Source of the DNA: Neptunomonas qingdaonensis
GTDB taxonomy: Bacteria; Pseudomonadota; Gammaproteobacteria; Pseudomonadales; Balneatricaceae
Length of the DNA stretch: 64,000 nucleotides
Direction: 5' to 3'
Assembly (NCBI RefSeq): GCF_900113275.1
Contig: NZ_FOOU01000013.1
Span: 1-64,000 of the forward strand
In this document: positions 26,717 through 36,633 of the stretch, one piece after another
How the letters are laid out: the number at the start of each line of letters is the position of its first letter
How positions within the stretch are numbered: position 1 is the stretch's first letter
Translations under genes and position numbers: made by a program
Notes under the pieces: model-generated
The model's database searches: none
Told to the model about the DNA's origin: nothing
Seen by the model: only the letters and a program-made list of their open reading frames with translations

Positions 26717-27673
26717 ATGTTATTTCCGATTTTATCCATCATCGCCGGACTGATTATTTTAGTCTGGAGTGCTGATCGTTTCGTGATTGGTGCCGCGGCA
26801 ACCGCCAAAAATTCGGGAATGTCACCTATGCTGATCGGTTTAACGATTGTCGCTTTTGGTACATCCGCACCTGAAATCTTAGTGTCTATTATGGCCTCTA
26901 TCAGCGACTCAGGCAGCCTGGCCGTGGGAAACGCGCTAGGCTCCAACATCGCCAACATTGGTTTAGTATTAGGTATCACTGCATTAATTGCACCTTTACC
27001 TGTTAAATCAGCCGTTTTACGTAAAGAAATCCCACTATTGCTAGGCATCACCCTGTTAGCAGGGGCAGTACTGATCAATTTAAACATCAGCCTTATCGAT
27101 GCAATCTTGCTATTTTGTGCTCTGATCGGCTGCTTAGTGCTGTTTGCTAAGTTCCAAAAAAATAGCTCGCCGGACGATCAGCTTAACGACGAAGCAGAAG
27201 AGATCCCTGAGATGAGCACCCGTAAAGCGCTTTTCTGGCTTTTTCTGGGTCTTACATTACTCATCGTCAGTTCTCGCATGCTGGTGTGGGGTGCCGTAGA
27301 TATTGCAACGCAATTAGGTGTATCCGAACTGGTCATTGGCCTGACGATTGTTGCCATTGGCACAAGCCTTCCGGAATTGGCGGCTTCTGTTGCCAGTGCA
27401 TTGAAAAAGCACCACGATATTGCATTAGGCAACATCGTCGGCTCCAATATTTTCAACCTTGCAGCCGTCATGGCCATACCTGGCTTCGTTAATCCGGTGA
27501 CGCTCGACGCCATCGCATTTAATCGTGATTATCTGGTGATGCTGGCGATGACCGTAGCACTGATTATCTTCTGCCTTCTGCAGCGCCCCGCTAGCATTAG
27601 CAGACTGGAAGGCGGCATACTAACAGCTTCGTATGCGGCATATATGCTTGTACTGTACAATATGTCTACCTGA
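26717..27673 (+). CDS. yrbG: Calcium/sodium antiporter, YrbG type
   Basis: 318 aa integral membrane protein of the K+-dependent Na+/Ca2+ exchanger family. Two inverted halves carry the alpha repeats: LTIVAFGTSAPEILVS with GNALGSNIANIGLVLG in the first half, and LTIVAIGTSLPELAASV with GNIVGSNIFNLAAVM in the second. The acidic residues in the GTS(A/L)PE motifs bind the cation. It heads the yrbG-kdsD-kdsC-lptCAB order seen in E. coli and Pseudomonas, 32 nt before kdsD. Confidence 0.93.
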   Translation: MLFPILSIIAGLIILVWSADRFVIGAAATAKNSGMSPMLIGLTIVAFGTSAPEILVSIMASISDSGSLAVGNALGSNIANIGLVLGITALIAPLPVKSAVLRKEIPLLLGITLLAGAVLINLNISLIDAILLFCALIGCLVLFAKFQKNSSPDDQLNDEAEEIPEMSTRKALFWLFLGLTLLIVSSRMLVWGAVDIATQLGVSELVIGLTIVAIGTSLPELAASVASALKKHHDIALGNIVGSNIFNLAAVMAIPGFVNPVTLDAIAFNRDYLVMLAMTVALIIFCLLQRPASISRLEGGILTASYAAYMLVLYNMST

Positions 27674-27705
27674 TTATGTCCACCTGGTTATAAAAGCAGA
27701 GCCTT

Positions 27706-28692
27706 ATGAACGATATGAACAACACTAGCAAACCTTTTCTTGAGTCGGCTATCCGCACCATTAAATTGGAAGCCGATGCTGTTAATGAACTACTCGTCTA
27801 CTTAGATGACAATTTCAATATGGCATGCAGCCTCATGATGGCGTGTACAGGGCGTGTGATCATTACAGGAATGGGTAAGTCTGGTCATATAGGCAACAAA
27901 ATTGCGGCAACATTGGCCAGCACCGGAACACCTGCGTTTTACGTCCACCCCGGCGAAGCCAGTCATGGTGATATGGGAATGTTCACATCTAACGATGTGG
28001 TACTGGCCCTGTCTAACTCTGGCGAAACTGCCGAGATTATCACCATTTTACCTTTAATTAAGCGAATGGGCGCGCCGCTCATCAGCATTACTGCCAACCC
28101 ACTTTCAACGCTATCTCAGGCAGCCAATGCCAATCTTCACATCGGTGTAGAAAAGGAAGCCTGTCCGCTGGGACTCGCGCCCACATCAAGCACCACCGCT
28201 CAGTTGGTATTGGGTGACGCATTAGCGATCGCGTTGCTAGAAGCCAAAGGGTTCAGCGCTGAAGATTTTGCTTTTTCTCACCCCGGCGGCAGCCTGGGCC
28301 GAAAACTATTATTGAAAGTTAAAGATATCATGCATTGCGGTGAAGATATTCCTATCGTCAAACAGGGCACACCGATTAACCAGACACTAATTGAAGTGAC
28401 CGAAAAACGTCTGGGCATGACAACGGTAGTCAACGATCAAGGCGAGCTAGTGGGTATTTTCACTGATGGTGACTTACGCCGCACCCTGGATCAGGAGTTA
28501 AATCTCAAAACCACGGCTATTGAAAGCGTCATGACTCAACAATGCTCTACAATATCCGGGGATCTGTTAGCCGCCGAAGCACTTAAAATCATGCAAGATA
28601 AGAAAATCAACGCATTAATTATCTGTGACAACCAAAAACACCCTATTGGCGCATTAAACATGCACGATATGCTCAAAGCAGGAGTCATTTAA
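27706..28692 (+). CDS. kdsD: Arabinose-5-phosphate isomerase
   Basis: Converts ribulose 5-phosphate to arabinose 5-phosphate, the first step to KDO in lipopolysaccharide. 328 aa: SIS sugar-isomerase domain (about residues 35-190, with ITGMGKSGHIGNKIAATLASTGTPA in part and SNSGET), then two CBS domains (about 210-328). The CBS pair is typical of the KdsD/GutQ type. Start at ATG 27706; stop overlaps the kdsC start by 1 nt (ATG at 28692). Confidence 0.95.
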   Translation: MNDMNNTSKPFLESAIRTIKLEADAVNELLVYLDDNFNMACSLMMACTGRVIITGMGKSGHIGNKIAATLASTGTPAFYVHPGEASHGDMGMFTSNDVVLALSNSGETAEIITILPLIKRMGAPLISITANPLSTLSQAANANLHIGVEKEACPLGLAPTSSTTAQLVLGDALAIALLEAKGFSAEDFAFSHPGGSLGRKLLLKVKDIMHCGEDIPIVKQGTPINQTLIEVTEKRLGMTTVVNDQGELVGIFTDGDLRRTLDQELNLKTTAIESVMTQQCSTISGDLLAAEALKIMQDKKINALIICDNQKHPIGALNMHDMLKAGVI

Positions 28693-29228
28693 TGCGCAAA
28701 ATTGACAACCCGGCTTTGCGTTCACTAACAGCCAAGGTAACACTGGCTGTCTTCGATGTAGACGGCATCATGACTGACGGCAGCCTGCATTTTTTACCCG
28801 ACGGACGTGAAGTGAAAATGTTTAATACACTTGACGGCCTCGGCGTTAAATTACTCCACAATGCCGGTATCGAAACCGCCATCATCACCGGCAGGCGCTC
28901 TCCGCAAGTAGAGATCCGCGCAGAAGCTCTGGGCATTACATACTTACGCCAAGGACGCGATGACAAGCTGGAAGCGCTAAAGGAAATTTGGGCTATCTCG
29001 GCGCACTCTGCATCAACAACAGCCTACATCGGTGACGACCTACCTGATCTTTCTGCCATCCGCGCCGTCACTTTCGGCGCAACCGTTCCAAACGCGCATC
29101 CTTTCGTACTTGAACATGCCGACTGGTGTACTGCATTGACTGGAGGGTATGGCGCTGCACGTGAGTTTTGCGAAGCGATACTGGATGCTCAGGAAAAACT
29201 AGACAGCGCCTATGAGAGGTTCTTATAG
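28692..29228 (+). CDS. kdsC: 3-deoxy-D-manno-octulosonate-8-phosphate phosphatase
   Basis: HAD-family C0 phosphatase that removes phosphate from KDO-8-P. 178 aa. Nucleophile motif FDVDGIMTDG with Asp22 and Asp24, Thr/Ser motif IITGRRS, and the metal-binding YIGDDLPDL. It lacks a cap domain, as in tetrameric KdsC. Overlaps kdsD by one base and precedes lptC by 2 nt, so the whole run is one operon. Confidence 0.95.
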   Translation: MRKIDNPALRSLTAKVTLAVFDVDGIMTDGSLHFLPDGREVKMFNTLDGLGVKLLHNAGIETAIITGRRSPQVEIRAEALGITYLRQGRDDKLEALKEIWAISAHSASTTAYIGDDLPDLSAIRAVTFGATVPNAHPFVLEHADWCTALTGGYGAAREFCEAILDAQEKLDSAYERFL

Positions 29229-29230
29229 TC

Positions 29231-29800
29231 ATGTTTTTTACGCGCAGTAAAACCAGAATCACATTGGCTGCGCTGCTGCTCGTACCTGTTTTTTCATATT
29301 GGATTATGAACGCTGATACCAGGGTTACAAATACGCCTCAGCCAGTGATCACTCATGGTGTAGATTACTTTATGAAAGAAGTCTCTACCAAAGAATTTGA
29401 TTCCAACGGGGAGCTGCTACGCACCTTAAGCGCGGATACACTGCAGCATTTCCCTCAGGACAAACTAGCCAAACTTGAGCAACCTCGCATCAATCTATTC
29501 TCAAAAAACACGCACACCCTGCAAGTGCAAAGCCAATCAGGCATCTCCTTTGATGACACTGATCAGCTGGATCTGGTTGAACAGGTCATCATCACCCATA
29601 AACCATTAAGCGCAGAATCCAGCGAGTTGAAAACATCTACACTGAGCTTGCATCAAGCCCAGGGGATTGCCAAAACCAGCGCCCCGGTCGTGATAACTAA
29701 GCAAGCACACATCACGACAGCCACTGGCATGATTATTAACTATAAAACTAATACATCAGAGTTACTTTCCGATGTTAAAGGCACTTTCTATGTTAAATAA
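29231..29800 (+). CDS. lptC: LPS export system protein LptC
   Basis: 189 aa bitopic protein: TM anchor at residues 10-27 and a periplasmic beta-jellyroll. It receives LPS from LptB2FG and passes it to LptA. Sequence similarity in this family is low, but the size, the anchor, the pattern of beta strands, and the position between kdsC and lptA make the call secure. Its end overlaps the lptA start. Confidence 0.9.
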   Translation: MFFTRSKTRITLAALLLVPVFSYWIMNADTRVTNTPQPVITHGVDYFMKEVSTKEFDSNGELLRTLSADTLQHFPQDKLAKLEQPRINLFSKNTHTLQVQSQSGISFDDTDQLDLVEQVIITHKPLSAESSELKTSTLSLHQAQGIAKTSAPVVITKQAHITTATGMIINYKTNTSELLSDVKGTFYVK

Positions 29801-30299
29801 CAGATCACTCATACAGCTGACTATTATTATCAGTGCCTGGCTAAGCCCACTCTGTTTCGCTTTGCCAACTGATCGTCAGCAACCCATACACATTAGTGCT
29901 GACAGCGCACAGATCGATGACAACACTGGCACGACCACCTACAAAGGCAATGTGCTAATGACGCAAGGCAGCCTGGAAATCCGTGCTGCCAACGTTTCCC
30001 TTTACCGGATTAATGATGAAGTCAGCCAGATCATAGCGACCGGCAGCCCGGCAAACTTTCGCCAACAGCCATCTCCGGGTCAAGCGGTAACTGATGCTTT
30101 TGGCGAAAAACTTGACTACCAGATTACAGATCAGACGGTCACCATCAGCGGAAAAGCACGCGTAGAACAAGCTGGCGATACCTTCAGCGGTGAACGTATT
30201 GTTTATCAAATGGATAAAGCCATAGTAAACGCATACAGTGGAAAAGGGTCATCTGGGCAGCGCGTCCAGATGGTCATTCAGCCCAAGGGCAAACAATAA
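29790..30299 (+). CDS. lptA: LPS transport periplasmic protein LptA
   Basis: About 169 aa: signal peptide (about residues 1-24, [20 protein letters not shown] region) then an OstA-like beta-jellyroll with [23 protein letters not shown] in its first part, the family hallmark. Forms the periplasmic bridge for LPS. ATG 29790 is chosen over 29772: it overlaps the end of lptC (stop 29798-29800) and gives a normal signal peptide. Confidence 0.92.
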   Translation: MLNNRSLIQLTIIISAWLSPLCFALPTDRQQPIHISADSAQIDDNTGTTTYKGNVLMTQGSLEIRAANVSLYRINDEVSQIIATGSPANFRQQPSPGQAVTDAFGEKLDYQITDQTVTISGKARVEQAGDTFSGERIVYQMDKAIVNAYSGKGSSGQRVQMVIQPKGKQ

Positions 30300-30301
30300 C
30301 G

Positions 30302-31030
30302 ATGAGCACTCTTTTACAAGCTTTACATTTAGCTAAGTCCTATAAAAAACGACAGGTTGTACGTGACGTATCCCTGGAAGTACGCAGTGGCGAAATTGTC
30401 GGTCTGCTGGGGCCTAACGGTGCGGGAAAAACAACCTGCTTTTACATGATTGTCGGACTGATTAATTCGGATAAAGGTGCCATCCGTATTCAAAGCGATG
30501 ATGTTACCAAGCTACCTATGCATGAACGCGCCCGCAAAGGTATTGGCTACCTGCCACAAGAGGCTTCGATCTTCCGCAAACTCTCAGTCCATGACAACCT
30601 GATGGGCATTTTAGAGATGCGCAAAGAGTTAAGTGCCGAACAGCGTACTGAAAAAATGGAAAGCCTGCTTGACGAGTTTCATATCACACACCTTCGCGAC
30701 AGCCTTGGTATGAGTCTGTCCGGAGGTGAACGCCGTCGTGTAGAAATTGCCCGGGCGCTCGCATCGGAACCCACATTCATTTTATTAGATGAGCCTTTTG
30801 CTGGTGTCGATCCGATCTCAGTTAATGATATAAAACAAACAATAAAACACCTACAATCAAAAGGGATAGGCATATTAATTACCGATCATAATGTCAGAGA
30901 AACACTCGATATTTGTGAAAAAGCCTATATTGTTAGTGAAGGCGTCATTCTGGCTCAAGGTACACCTAAAGAAATTCTGGCTAACGAACAAGTAAGAACA
31001 GCCTACCTGGGGCACGCATTTACACTTTAA
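30302..31030 (+). CDS. lptB: LPS export ABC transporter ATPase LptB
   Basis: 242 aa. Walker [10 protein letters not shown], signature [15 protein letters not shown], Walker [14 protein letters not shown], switch His in TDHNVRET. The C-terminal part matches the LptB family rather than LivF-type proteins. Powers LPS extraction with LptF/LptG (not in the window). Two bases after lptA; rpoN follows 70 nt later, an order conserved in gammaproteobacteria. Confidence 0.96.
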   Translation: MSTLLQALHLAKSYKKRQVVRDVSLEVRSGEIVGLLGPNGAGKTTCFYMIVGLINSDKGAIRIQSDDVTKLPMHERARKGIGYLPQEASIFRKLSVHDNLMGILEMRKELSAEQRTEKMESLLDEFHITHLRDSLGMSLSGGERRRVEIARALASEPTFILLDEPFAGVDPISVNDIKQTIKHLQSKGIGILITDHNVRETLDICEKAYIVSEGVILAQGTPKEILANEQVRTAYLGHAFTL

Positions 31031-31100
31031 GCATTTTTAAATAGTAAGTACTCTTTAGTAAGCACAATAAGCAAGTTTTTCGGAGTAACGTTGTAATTTT

Positions 31101-32594
31101 ATGAAGCAGTCATTGCAACTAAAAATGGGTCAACATCTGACAATGACCCCTCAGTTACAACAAGCTATTCGCTTGTTGCAGCTATCCACGCTTGATCTCC
31201 AGCATGAGATACAAGAAGCGCTGGACAGCAACCCCATGCTCGAAACCGGAGATGAATCTGACGAGCCATCTGAGGCACAACGAGAAATAACCACCCCCAG
31301 CGAAGATCACGATTTCGCAGAATCAAACGCGTCAAAAGATGAAAATATCGACAACTCTGCTGTCGATCAATGGAGCGACAGCATTCCAGAAGACCTTTCA
31401 ACTGACTCGTCCTGGGAAGATACCTTTCAATCAACAACAAGCTCTGGCCAGCGAGACGATGACTCCTTTTTTGAATCCAATGATTCGGCCGAAGAAACAC
31501 TACAAGATCATCTCAACTGGCAACTGAATCTCACGCCAATGAGCCCTGCCGATCAACTCATCGCAGAAGCCATCATTGATGGCATTGATAACGAAGGCTA
31601 TTTACGCACCACAACCGAAGAGATTCTGGAACATTTCAAAGAAAGTGAACCGGACCTGTTTGCCGAAGCCGAATTAGATGAAGTCGAAGCAGTGTTACAC
31701 CGTATACAACAGTTCGACCCGCCCGGTGTTGCCTCAAGAGACCTGGGAGAATGCCTCAGCATTCAATTGCGTCAACTGCCTGCTGACACACCTCTTCTTT
31801 CGCAAGCACTCACACTGTGCAAGCAATATATTCACTTACTGGGTACGCGTGATTACAAACAACTGTTACGCAAACTCAGGCTGAAAGAAGATCAACTCCA
31901 AGCCATTATTGTTCTTATTCAGTCACTTAACCCTTACCCGGGCTCAATGATTTCGAGTAGTAAAGCTGAATACGTGATTCCCGATGTCTATGTTGAGAAA
32001 TTCCAAGGCGTCTGGACGGTCAGACTCAACCAGGAATCCTCTCCCAACCTCAGAATTAACACCAGTTACGCAGATCTTATCCGCCGTGCGGATAGCAGTG
32101 CCGATAACACCTATCTGAAAAACCATTTGCAGGAAGCACGCTGGTTTATTAAGAGTTTACAAAGCCGTAACGAAACGTTACTCAAAGTTTCCAGCCAGAT
32201 TATCGAACGCCAATCTGAATTCCTTGAGCATGGCGAAGAGGCAATGAAACCAATGGTTTTGCATGATATAGCCGAAGCGGTTGAGATGCATGAATCTACG
32301 ATCTCTCGTGTCACCACGCAAAAATACATGCACACCCCACGAGGGATTTTTGAGTTAAAGTACTTCTTTTCCAGTCATGTAAGTACGAACGATGGAGGCG
32401 CGGCATCATCTACTGCTATCCGTGCCGTTATTAAAAAAATGATCGCTGCTGAAAGCACAACCAAACCACTCAGTGATAATAAAATTGCACAACTGCTAGA
32501 CCAGGAAGGGATACAGGTGGCAAGAAGAACGGTTGCAAAATACCGCGAAGCGATGGGCATTGCTCCTTCTAATGAAAGGAAGTGTCTGGTTTAA
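31101..32594 (+). CDS. rpoN: RNA polymerase sigma-54 factor
   Basis: 497 aa. Region I is Gln/Leu-rich (start [20 protein letters not shown]), region II is acidic (about residues 50-130), and region III has core binding, the HTH motif ([21 protein letters not shown], about 395-415) and the RpoN box [10 protein letters not shown] near residue 475 that recognises the -24 element. Directs transcription of nitrogen, motility and other genes with AAA+ activators. Part of the conserved lptB-rpoN-hpf-ptsN-rapZ-ptsO cluster. Confidence 0.97.
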   Translation: MKQSLQLKMGQHLTMTPQLQQAIRLLQLSTLDLQHEIQEALDSNPMLETGDESDEPSEAQREITTPSEDHDFAESNASKDENIDNSAVDQWSDSIPEDLSTDSSWEDTFQSTTSSGQRDDDSFFESNDSAEETLQDHLNWQLNLTPMSPADQLIAEAIIDGIDNEGYLRTTTEEILEHFKESEPDLFAEAELDEVEAVLHRIQQFDPPGVASRDLGECLSIQLRQLPADTPLLSQALTLCKQYIHLLGTRDYKQLLRKLRLKEDQLQAIIVLIQSLNPYPGSMISSSKAEYVIPDVYVEKFQGVWTVRLNQESSPNLRINTSYADLIRRADSSADNTYLKNHLQEARWFIKSLQSRNETLLKVSSQIIERQSEFLEHGEEAMKPMVLHDIAEAVEMHESTISRVTTQKYMHTPRGIFELKYFFSSHVSTNDGGAASSTAIRAVIKKMIAAESTTKPLSDNKIAQLLDQEGIQVARRTVAKYREAMGIAPSNERKCLV

Positions 32595-32648
32595 TGAATA
32601 TGTTCTGACGACAAACGTCGTTGTTTCTCGTTGTTTAAGGAGATACCT

Positions 32649-32939
32649 ATGCAAATCAATATTACAGGTCATCACGTAGAACTAACTGAAGCGTTATCTG
32701 AGTATGTACATAATAAGTTTCAGAAGCTTGAGCGACATTTCGATAATATTACCAATGTACAAGTGACCTTAAGCGTTGATAAGCAACGCCAAAAAGCAGA
32801 AGCTGATATGCATATTGCCGGTGGAGAACTGTTTGCCACCAGCGAACAAGATGATATGTATGCATCTATTGATGGATTGATTGATAAGCTAGATCGCCAG
32901 ATAATCAAACACAAAGAAAAAACCAAAAGCCATAAGTAA
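32649..32939 (+). CDS. hpf: Ribosome hibernation-promoting factor, short form
   Basis: About 96 aa sigma-54 modulation/S30EA protein (MQINITGHHVELTEAL start) with the beta-alpha-beta-beta-beta-alpha fold and a basic end. It binds the 30S subunit in stationary phase. It is the short HPF type without the dimerisation domain. ATG 32649 follows TAAGGAG; the longer frame from 32631 is unlikely. Confidence 0.92.
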   Translation: MQINITGHHVELTEALSEYVHNKFQKLERHFDNITNVQVTLSVDKQRQKAEADMHIAGGELFATSEQDDMYASIDGLIDKLDRQIIKHKEKTKSHK

Positions 32940-32957
32940 CCTGAAAACTGAAATCAC

Positions 32958-33416
32958 ATGCCCATTCTGTCATTGTTAACACCTGAACGCGTTCTTCAAA
33001 ATATTGAAGGCGGAAGCAAAAAACGTATCATTGAGTTAGTCAGCAAAATCATTGCTGAGTCTGACGATGACCTCACCGCGGAAGCGGTCTTCAGCGGCCT
33101 CATTGGCAGAGAACGATTGGGTAGTACCGGCATTGGCGAGGGTGTAGCAATACCGCACTGTCGCCTTGCCGGCGTTAACCAAGCCATCGGCGCTCTTATT
33201 TCCTTATCCGAGCCCATCGACTTTGATGCGATCGATAACCGACCGGTAGATTTACTCTTTTTCCTGCTAGTTCCTGAAGAAGCATGCGATGATCACTTAA
33301 GCACATTAGGAAAATTGGCTGAAGTATTCAGCCAGGAAGAGCTTCGTTCAAAGTTAAGAGACACCCACTCAAAAGAACAGCTATTAGAAGTAGCCACCGA
33401 GCTATTTCGAACATAG
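32958..33416 (+). CDS. ptsN: Nitrogen-PTS EIIA protein
   Basis: 152 aa EIIA(Ntr), a regulatory phosphocarrier that affects potassium uptake and nitrogen/carbon balance. Phospho-acceptor His67 lies in the motif GEGVAIPHCRL. EIIA(fru)-type fold throughout. Lies between hpf and rapZ and acts with the HPr-like protein two genes on; the EI(Ntr) ptsP gene is not in the window. Confidence 0.94.
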   Translation: MPILSLLTPERVLQNIEGGSKKRIIELVSKIIAESDDDLTAEAVFSGLIGRERLGSTGIGEGVAIPHCRLAGVNQAIGALISLSEPIDFDAIDNRPVDLLFFLLVPEEACDDHLSTLGKLAEVFSQEELRSKLRDTHSKEQLLEVATELFRT

Positions 33417-33426
33417 GATGGGATTT

Positions 33427-34284
33427 ATGAAACTTGTCATCATCAGCGGGCGATCAGGCTCAGGTAAAAGTACTGCACTCCAGGCGCTTGAAGATGTTGG
33501 TTTCTATTGCATTGATAATCTTCCGGCAAAGCTTTTACCTGATTTAATTAACCACATGCTAGAAGATGACGCACAATTAACTCGTATTGCGGCCTGCATT
33601 GATGCAAGGAACTTATCAAGCAACCTGGAAAAGCTACCCGATATCTGGCGTCAATTTAAACAACATACTCAAATTTCAGTAGAGCTACTTTATCTGGACG
33701 CCTCTCACGATACATTGCTTAAAAGGTATAGCTCCACCCGACGGCGACATCCTATGGCCGAACTGGTTAGCAATTTACCTGACGCTATTGAATACGAGAG
33801 AACCCTGTTAGAACCCATTGCCGATTTGGCAGATCTGCGTATAGATACGACCCTCCTCTCTATATACGATCTTAGAGATTCTATTAAGCTAAGAGTCGCA
33901 GAACGCAGCGAACAGTCTCTTTCATTACAATTTGAATCCTTTGGTTTCAAGCACGGTGTCCCCATGGATGTAGACATGGTGTTTGATATGCGGATTTTAC
34001 CTAACCCCTTCTGGATTCCTGAATTAAGAAAATTCACCGGTCGTGACCAGCCGGTTATCGACTTTCTGGATAAAGAAAAAGATGTCAAAGAAATGATTGA
34101 GGATCTTCAGAAATATCTCAGCAAATGGTTACCCCACTTCATGAAAAACAACCGTAGCTATGTCACAGTAGGTATCGGTTGCACCGGTGGACAACACCGC
34201 TCTGTGTATGTCACAGAACAACTCGCTAGTCATTTTAAAACACATATGGATAATGTGAATATCAGGCATCGTGAACTACATTAG
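33427..34284 (+). CDS. rapZ: RNase adapter protein RapZ
   Basis: About 285 aa. N-terminal kinase-like domain with Walker A GRSGSGKST (residues 8-16) and a C-terminal RNA-binding domain with the invariant GCTGGQHRSV. In E. coli RapZ delivers the small RNA GlmZ to RNase E to control glucosamine-6-phosphate synthase. The ATG at 33418 is probably part of the ribosome site (GGATGGGA); ATG 33427 gives the family start MKLVIISG. Follows ptsN directly. Confidence 0.94.
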   Translation: MKLVIISGRSGSGKSTALQALEDVGFYCIDNLPAKLLPDLINHMLEDDAQLTRIAACIDARNLSSNLEKLPDIWRQFKQHTQISVELLYLDASHDTLLKRYSSTRRRHPMAELVSNLPDAIEYERTLLEPIADLADLRIDTTLLSIYDLRDSIKLRVAERSEQSLSLQFESFGFKHGVPMDVDMVFDMRILPNPFWIPELRKFTGRDQPVIDFLDKEKDVKEMIEDLQKYLSKWLPHFMKNNRSYVTVGIGCTGGQHRSVYVTEQLASHFKTHMDNVNIRHRELH

Positions 34285-34319
34285 ATATAGTTCTACTATT
34301 CAGAAAGGAACAGGGCGCT

Positions 34320-34589
34320 ATGCTCGATTTGAAAATAACCATAATAAATAAACTGGGCTTGCATGCGCGTGCCGCTGCCAAATTAATCAGCACAACCACT
34401 CGCTTTTCATCTGATATACGCATATTTAAAGACGGCCGGGAAGTGGACGGCAAGAGCATCATGTCAGTCATGATGCTAGCCGCCAGCAAAGGCACTGAAC
34501 TAACTATCACCGCTGACGGTACTGATCAGGAAGACGCCATTTCAGCCATTGCAACCTTGATAAATAATCGCTTCGACGAAGAAGAATAA
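34320..34589 (+). CDS. ptsO: HPr-like phosphocarrier of the nitrogen PTS
   Basis: 89 aa HPr fold. Active-site His15 lies in KLGLHARAAAKL, and a conserved Ser46 in DGKSIMSV. It passes phosphate from EI(Ntr) to PtsN. Preceded by GAAAGGA. Position after rapZ identifies it as NPr (PtsO) and not the sugar-PTS HPr. Confidence 0.93.
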   Translation: MLDLKITIINKLGLHARAAAKLISTTTRFSSDIRIFKDGREVDGKSIMSVMMLAASKGTELTITADGTDQEDAISAIATLINNRFDEEE

Positions 34590-34687
34590 ACACCGATGGC
34601 TAGCCGCAATTACTGAACCCATCCTCGCAATCCGCTATACTACGCCATCAAGAAATAATACCGTGATATTTCGCAGTTAAGGGCAAT

Positions 34688-36040
34688 ATGGCTACGAGTG
34701 ACGAAACGACAGCGCTGGATAAACTCAATCGCTCTTTAGAGAGCGGAGCTTTTCAACATGCACGTTTTACGCTTAATAACTCGCTACGTCCTGCCGAAGT
34801 AGCACATTTACTAGAGAAATCTCCGCCTAAAGAGCGTGAAATTCTCTGGAATCTGATACACCCGGATAACGAAGGTAAAGTACTTCAATACCTCGCCGAC
34901 GACATACAGTCAGACCTCCTCAGCAAAATGGACACCGATCGCGTTCTTGCCATCACAGAAACGCTGGATGCCGATGATGTCGCTGATGTTTTGCAACAAC
35001 TACCCGAACGGGTAACTAAAGAACTGCTGAAGATCATGGATCAGCAGTATCGTGAACGCTTAGAAGTCATTCTTGCGTATCCGGAAGATACTGCCGGCGG
35101 CCTGATGAATACGGATACCGTTGTTATTCGTCCGGATATCACCGTAGAAACCGTATTACGTTATCTTCGCCGCCATAGTGAAATTCCGGAAATGACTGAT
35201 AGCCTGTTTGTCGTCAGTCGTCGCAAAGAATCTTACATCGGCACGTTACCACTGACTAAACTACTGGTGTCCGATCCCGATATTACTGTTCGTGAGATCA
35301 TGAACACCGATGTCGAGCCGATCCCTGTGGACATGCCTGATGATGAAGTGGCATCGCTGTTTGAAAAACACGACTTAGTCTCAGCACCCGTAGTCAATAA
35401 AAAAGGCAAATTGCTCGGCCGTATCACCATCGATGACGTGGTCGATGTAATCCGTGAGGACGCTGACCACTCCATGATGAGCATGGCCGGCCTGGATGAT
35501 GATGAAGACACCTTTGCACCGCTGATGAAAACCACCCGACGGCGCGCCGTCTGGTTAGGCATCAACCTGATGACAGCGCTCCTCGCTTCGGCCGTTATCG
35601 GGCTTTTTGAAGCCACCATCAATCAAGTCGTCGCACTTGCTGTACTGATGCCTATTGTTGCTTCTATGGGAGGAATAGCGGGCAGCCAGACACTGACATT
35701 AATGATTCGAGGACAAGCATTAGGGCACGTAGAACGCTCAAATGCCGGTTGGCTATTAAATCGTGAACTGCTTGTTGGTACTTTAAACGGCGTACTGTGG
35801 GCACTTGTGGTCGCTGCTGTGGCCATCTATTGGTTTGATGACACCACCATAGGGTTAGTCATTGGGCTAGCGATCATTATCAATCTGATTGCCGGGGCAT
35901 TAGCCGGCACTCTGCTCCCCATGATTCTTAAGTCATGGGGAATCGACCCTGCCTTGGCTGGCAGCGTATTATTAACAACAATTACTGATGTTGTAGGCTT
36001 TTTTGCATTTTTAGGTCTGGCAACCTACTTCTACGGATAA
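34688..36040 (+). CDS. mgtE: Magnesium transporter MgtE
   Basis: 450 aa. Cytoplasmic N domain (about residues 20-130), two CBS domains (about 135-255, with DTAGGLMNTD at their start), a connecting helix, and a C-terminal five-helix TM domain that contains the pore motif near PIVASMGGIAGSQTLTLMIRG (in part). Imports Mg2+ and closes when cytoplasmic Mg2+ fills sites between the N and CBS domains. No Mg riboswitch is visible in the 98-nt gap before it. Confidence 0.94.
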   Translation: MATSDETTALDKLNRSLESGAFQHARFTLNNSLRPAEVAHLLEKSPPKEREILWNLIHPDNEGKVLQYLADDIQSDLLSKMDTDRVLAITETLDADDVADVLQQLPERVTKELLKIMDQQYRERLEVILAYPEDTAGGLMNTDTVVIRPDITVETVLRYLRRHSEIPEMTDSLFVVSRRKESYIGTLPLTKLLVSDPDITVREIMNTDVEPIPVDMPDDEVASLFEKHDLVSAPVVNKKGKLLGRITIDDVVDVIREDADHSMMSMAGLDDDEDTFAPLMKTTRRRAVWLGINLMTALLASAVIGLFEATINQVVALAVLMPIVASMGGIAGSQTLTLMIRGQALGHVERSNAGWLLNRELLVGTLNGVLWALVVAAVAIYWFDDTTIGLVIGLAIIINLIAGALAGTLLPMILKSWGIDPALAGSVLLTTITDVVGFFAFLGLATYFYG

Positions 36041-36044
36041 CACA

Positions 36045-36581
36045 ATGAACGAAGATAATTTCGAAAATATAGAGCATGACGATGACGATGACGAAAACTT
36101 CGTTAGTCGCTCGCAAAAAAAACGGGAAGTGGAAGCTTTGCAGTTATTGGGAGAGCGTTTGGTTGAACTCAAACCCGCCCATCTGGATAAGCTCCCTATC
36201 GATGAAACATTGCGCACCGCTATTGATTTCGCCAAAACCTTACCGCACCGCAGCGCACTGCGTCGTCAAATGCAATATATCGGCAAACTGATGCGTTTTG
36301 CTGACGGAGAAGCGATCGCAGAAGCGATCGACCGTTTTGATGTTACAAAAGAGGCGCATAATAAAGTTTTCCATAAACTGGAAAAGTGGCGTGACCGCCT
36401 GATTGCAAATGATAAAGACAACAGCATGCTGGATGTTATCATCTCAGAATACCCGCATACCGATATTCAACACCTTCGCCAGTTGGTTAGAAATGCGCAG
36501 AAAGAAGTTGCGCTAAACAAGCCACCGGCCGCCGCCCGTAAATTATTTAAATATTTACGAGAATTAGAAGAAAACCAATAA
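36045..36581 (+). CDS. yjgA: Ribosome-associated protein YjgA/DarP (DUF615)
   Basis: 178 aa, highly charged. Family motifs: acidic N-terminus, SRSQKKREVEALQLLGERLVEL (in part, about residues 20-40), LPHRSALRRQMQYIGKLMR near 65-83, and the C-terminal RQLVRNAQKEVALNKPPAAARKLFKYLREL region. DarP binds late 50S assembly intermediates. Four bases after mgtE, so probably co-transcribed. Confidence 0.93.
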   Translation: MNEDNFENIEHDDDDDENFVSRSQKKREVEALQLLGERLVELKPAHLDKLPIDETLRTAIDFAKTLPHRSALRRQMQYIGKLMRFADGEAIAEAIDRFDVTKEAHNKVFHKLEKWRDRLIANDKDNSMLDVIISEYPHTDIQHLRQLVRNAQKEVALNKPPAAARKLFKYLRELEENQ

Positions 36582-36587
36582 TATCAG

Positions 36588-36632
36588 ACAGGCTTAGGGG
36601 TTAAACAGTGACACAACCCCGGGCCTGTGTAT
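36588..36632. terminator. Terminator-like hairpin between convergent yjgA and nit
   Basis: A two-part stem: ACAGGC (36588-36593) pairs with GCCTGT (36623-36628) and GGGGTT (36597-36602) with AACCCC (36615-36620), separated by a small internal loop and a 12-nt apical loop. GTATTTTA follows on the plus strand. It lies just after the yjgA stop. Confidence 0.5.
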
Positions 36633-36633
36633 T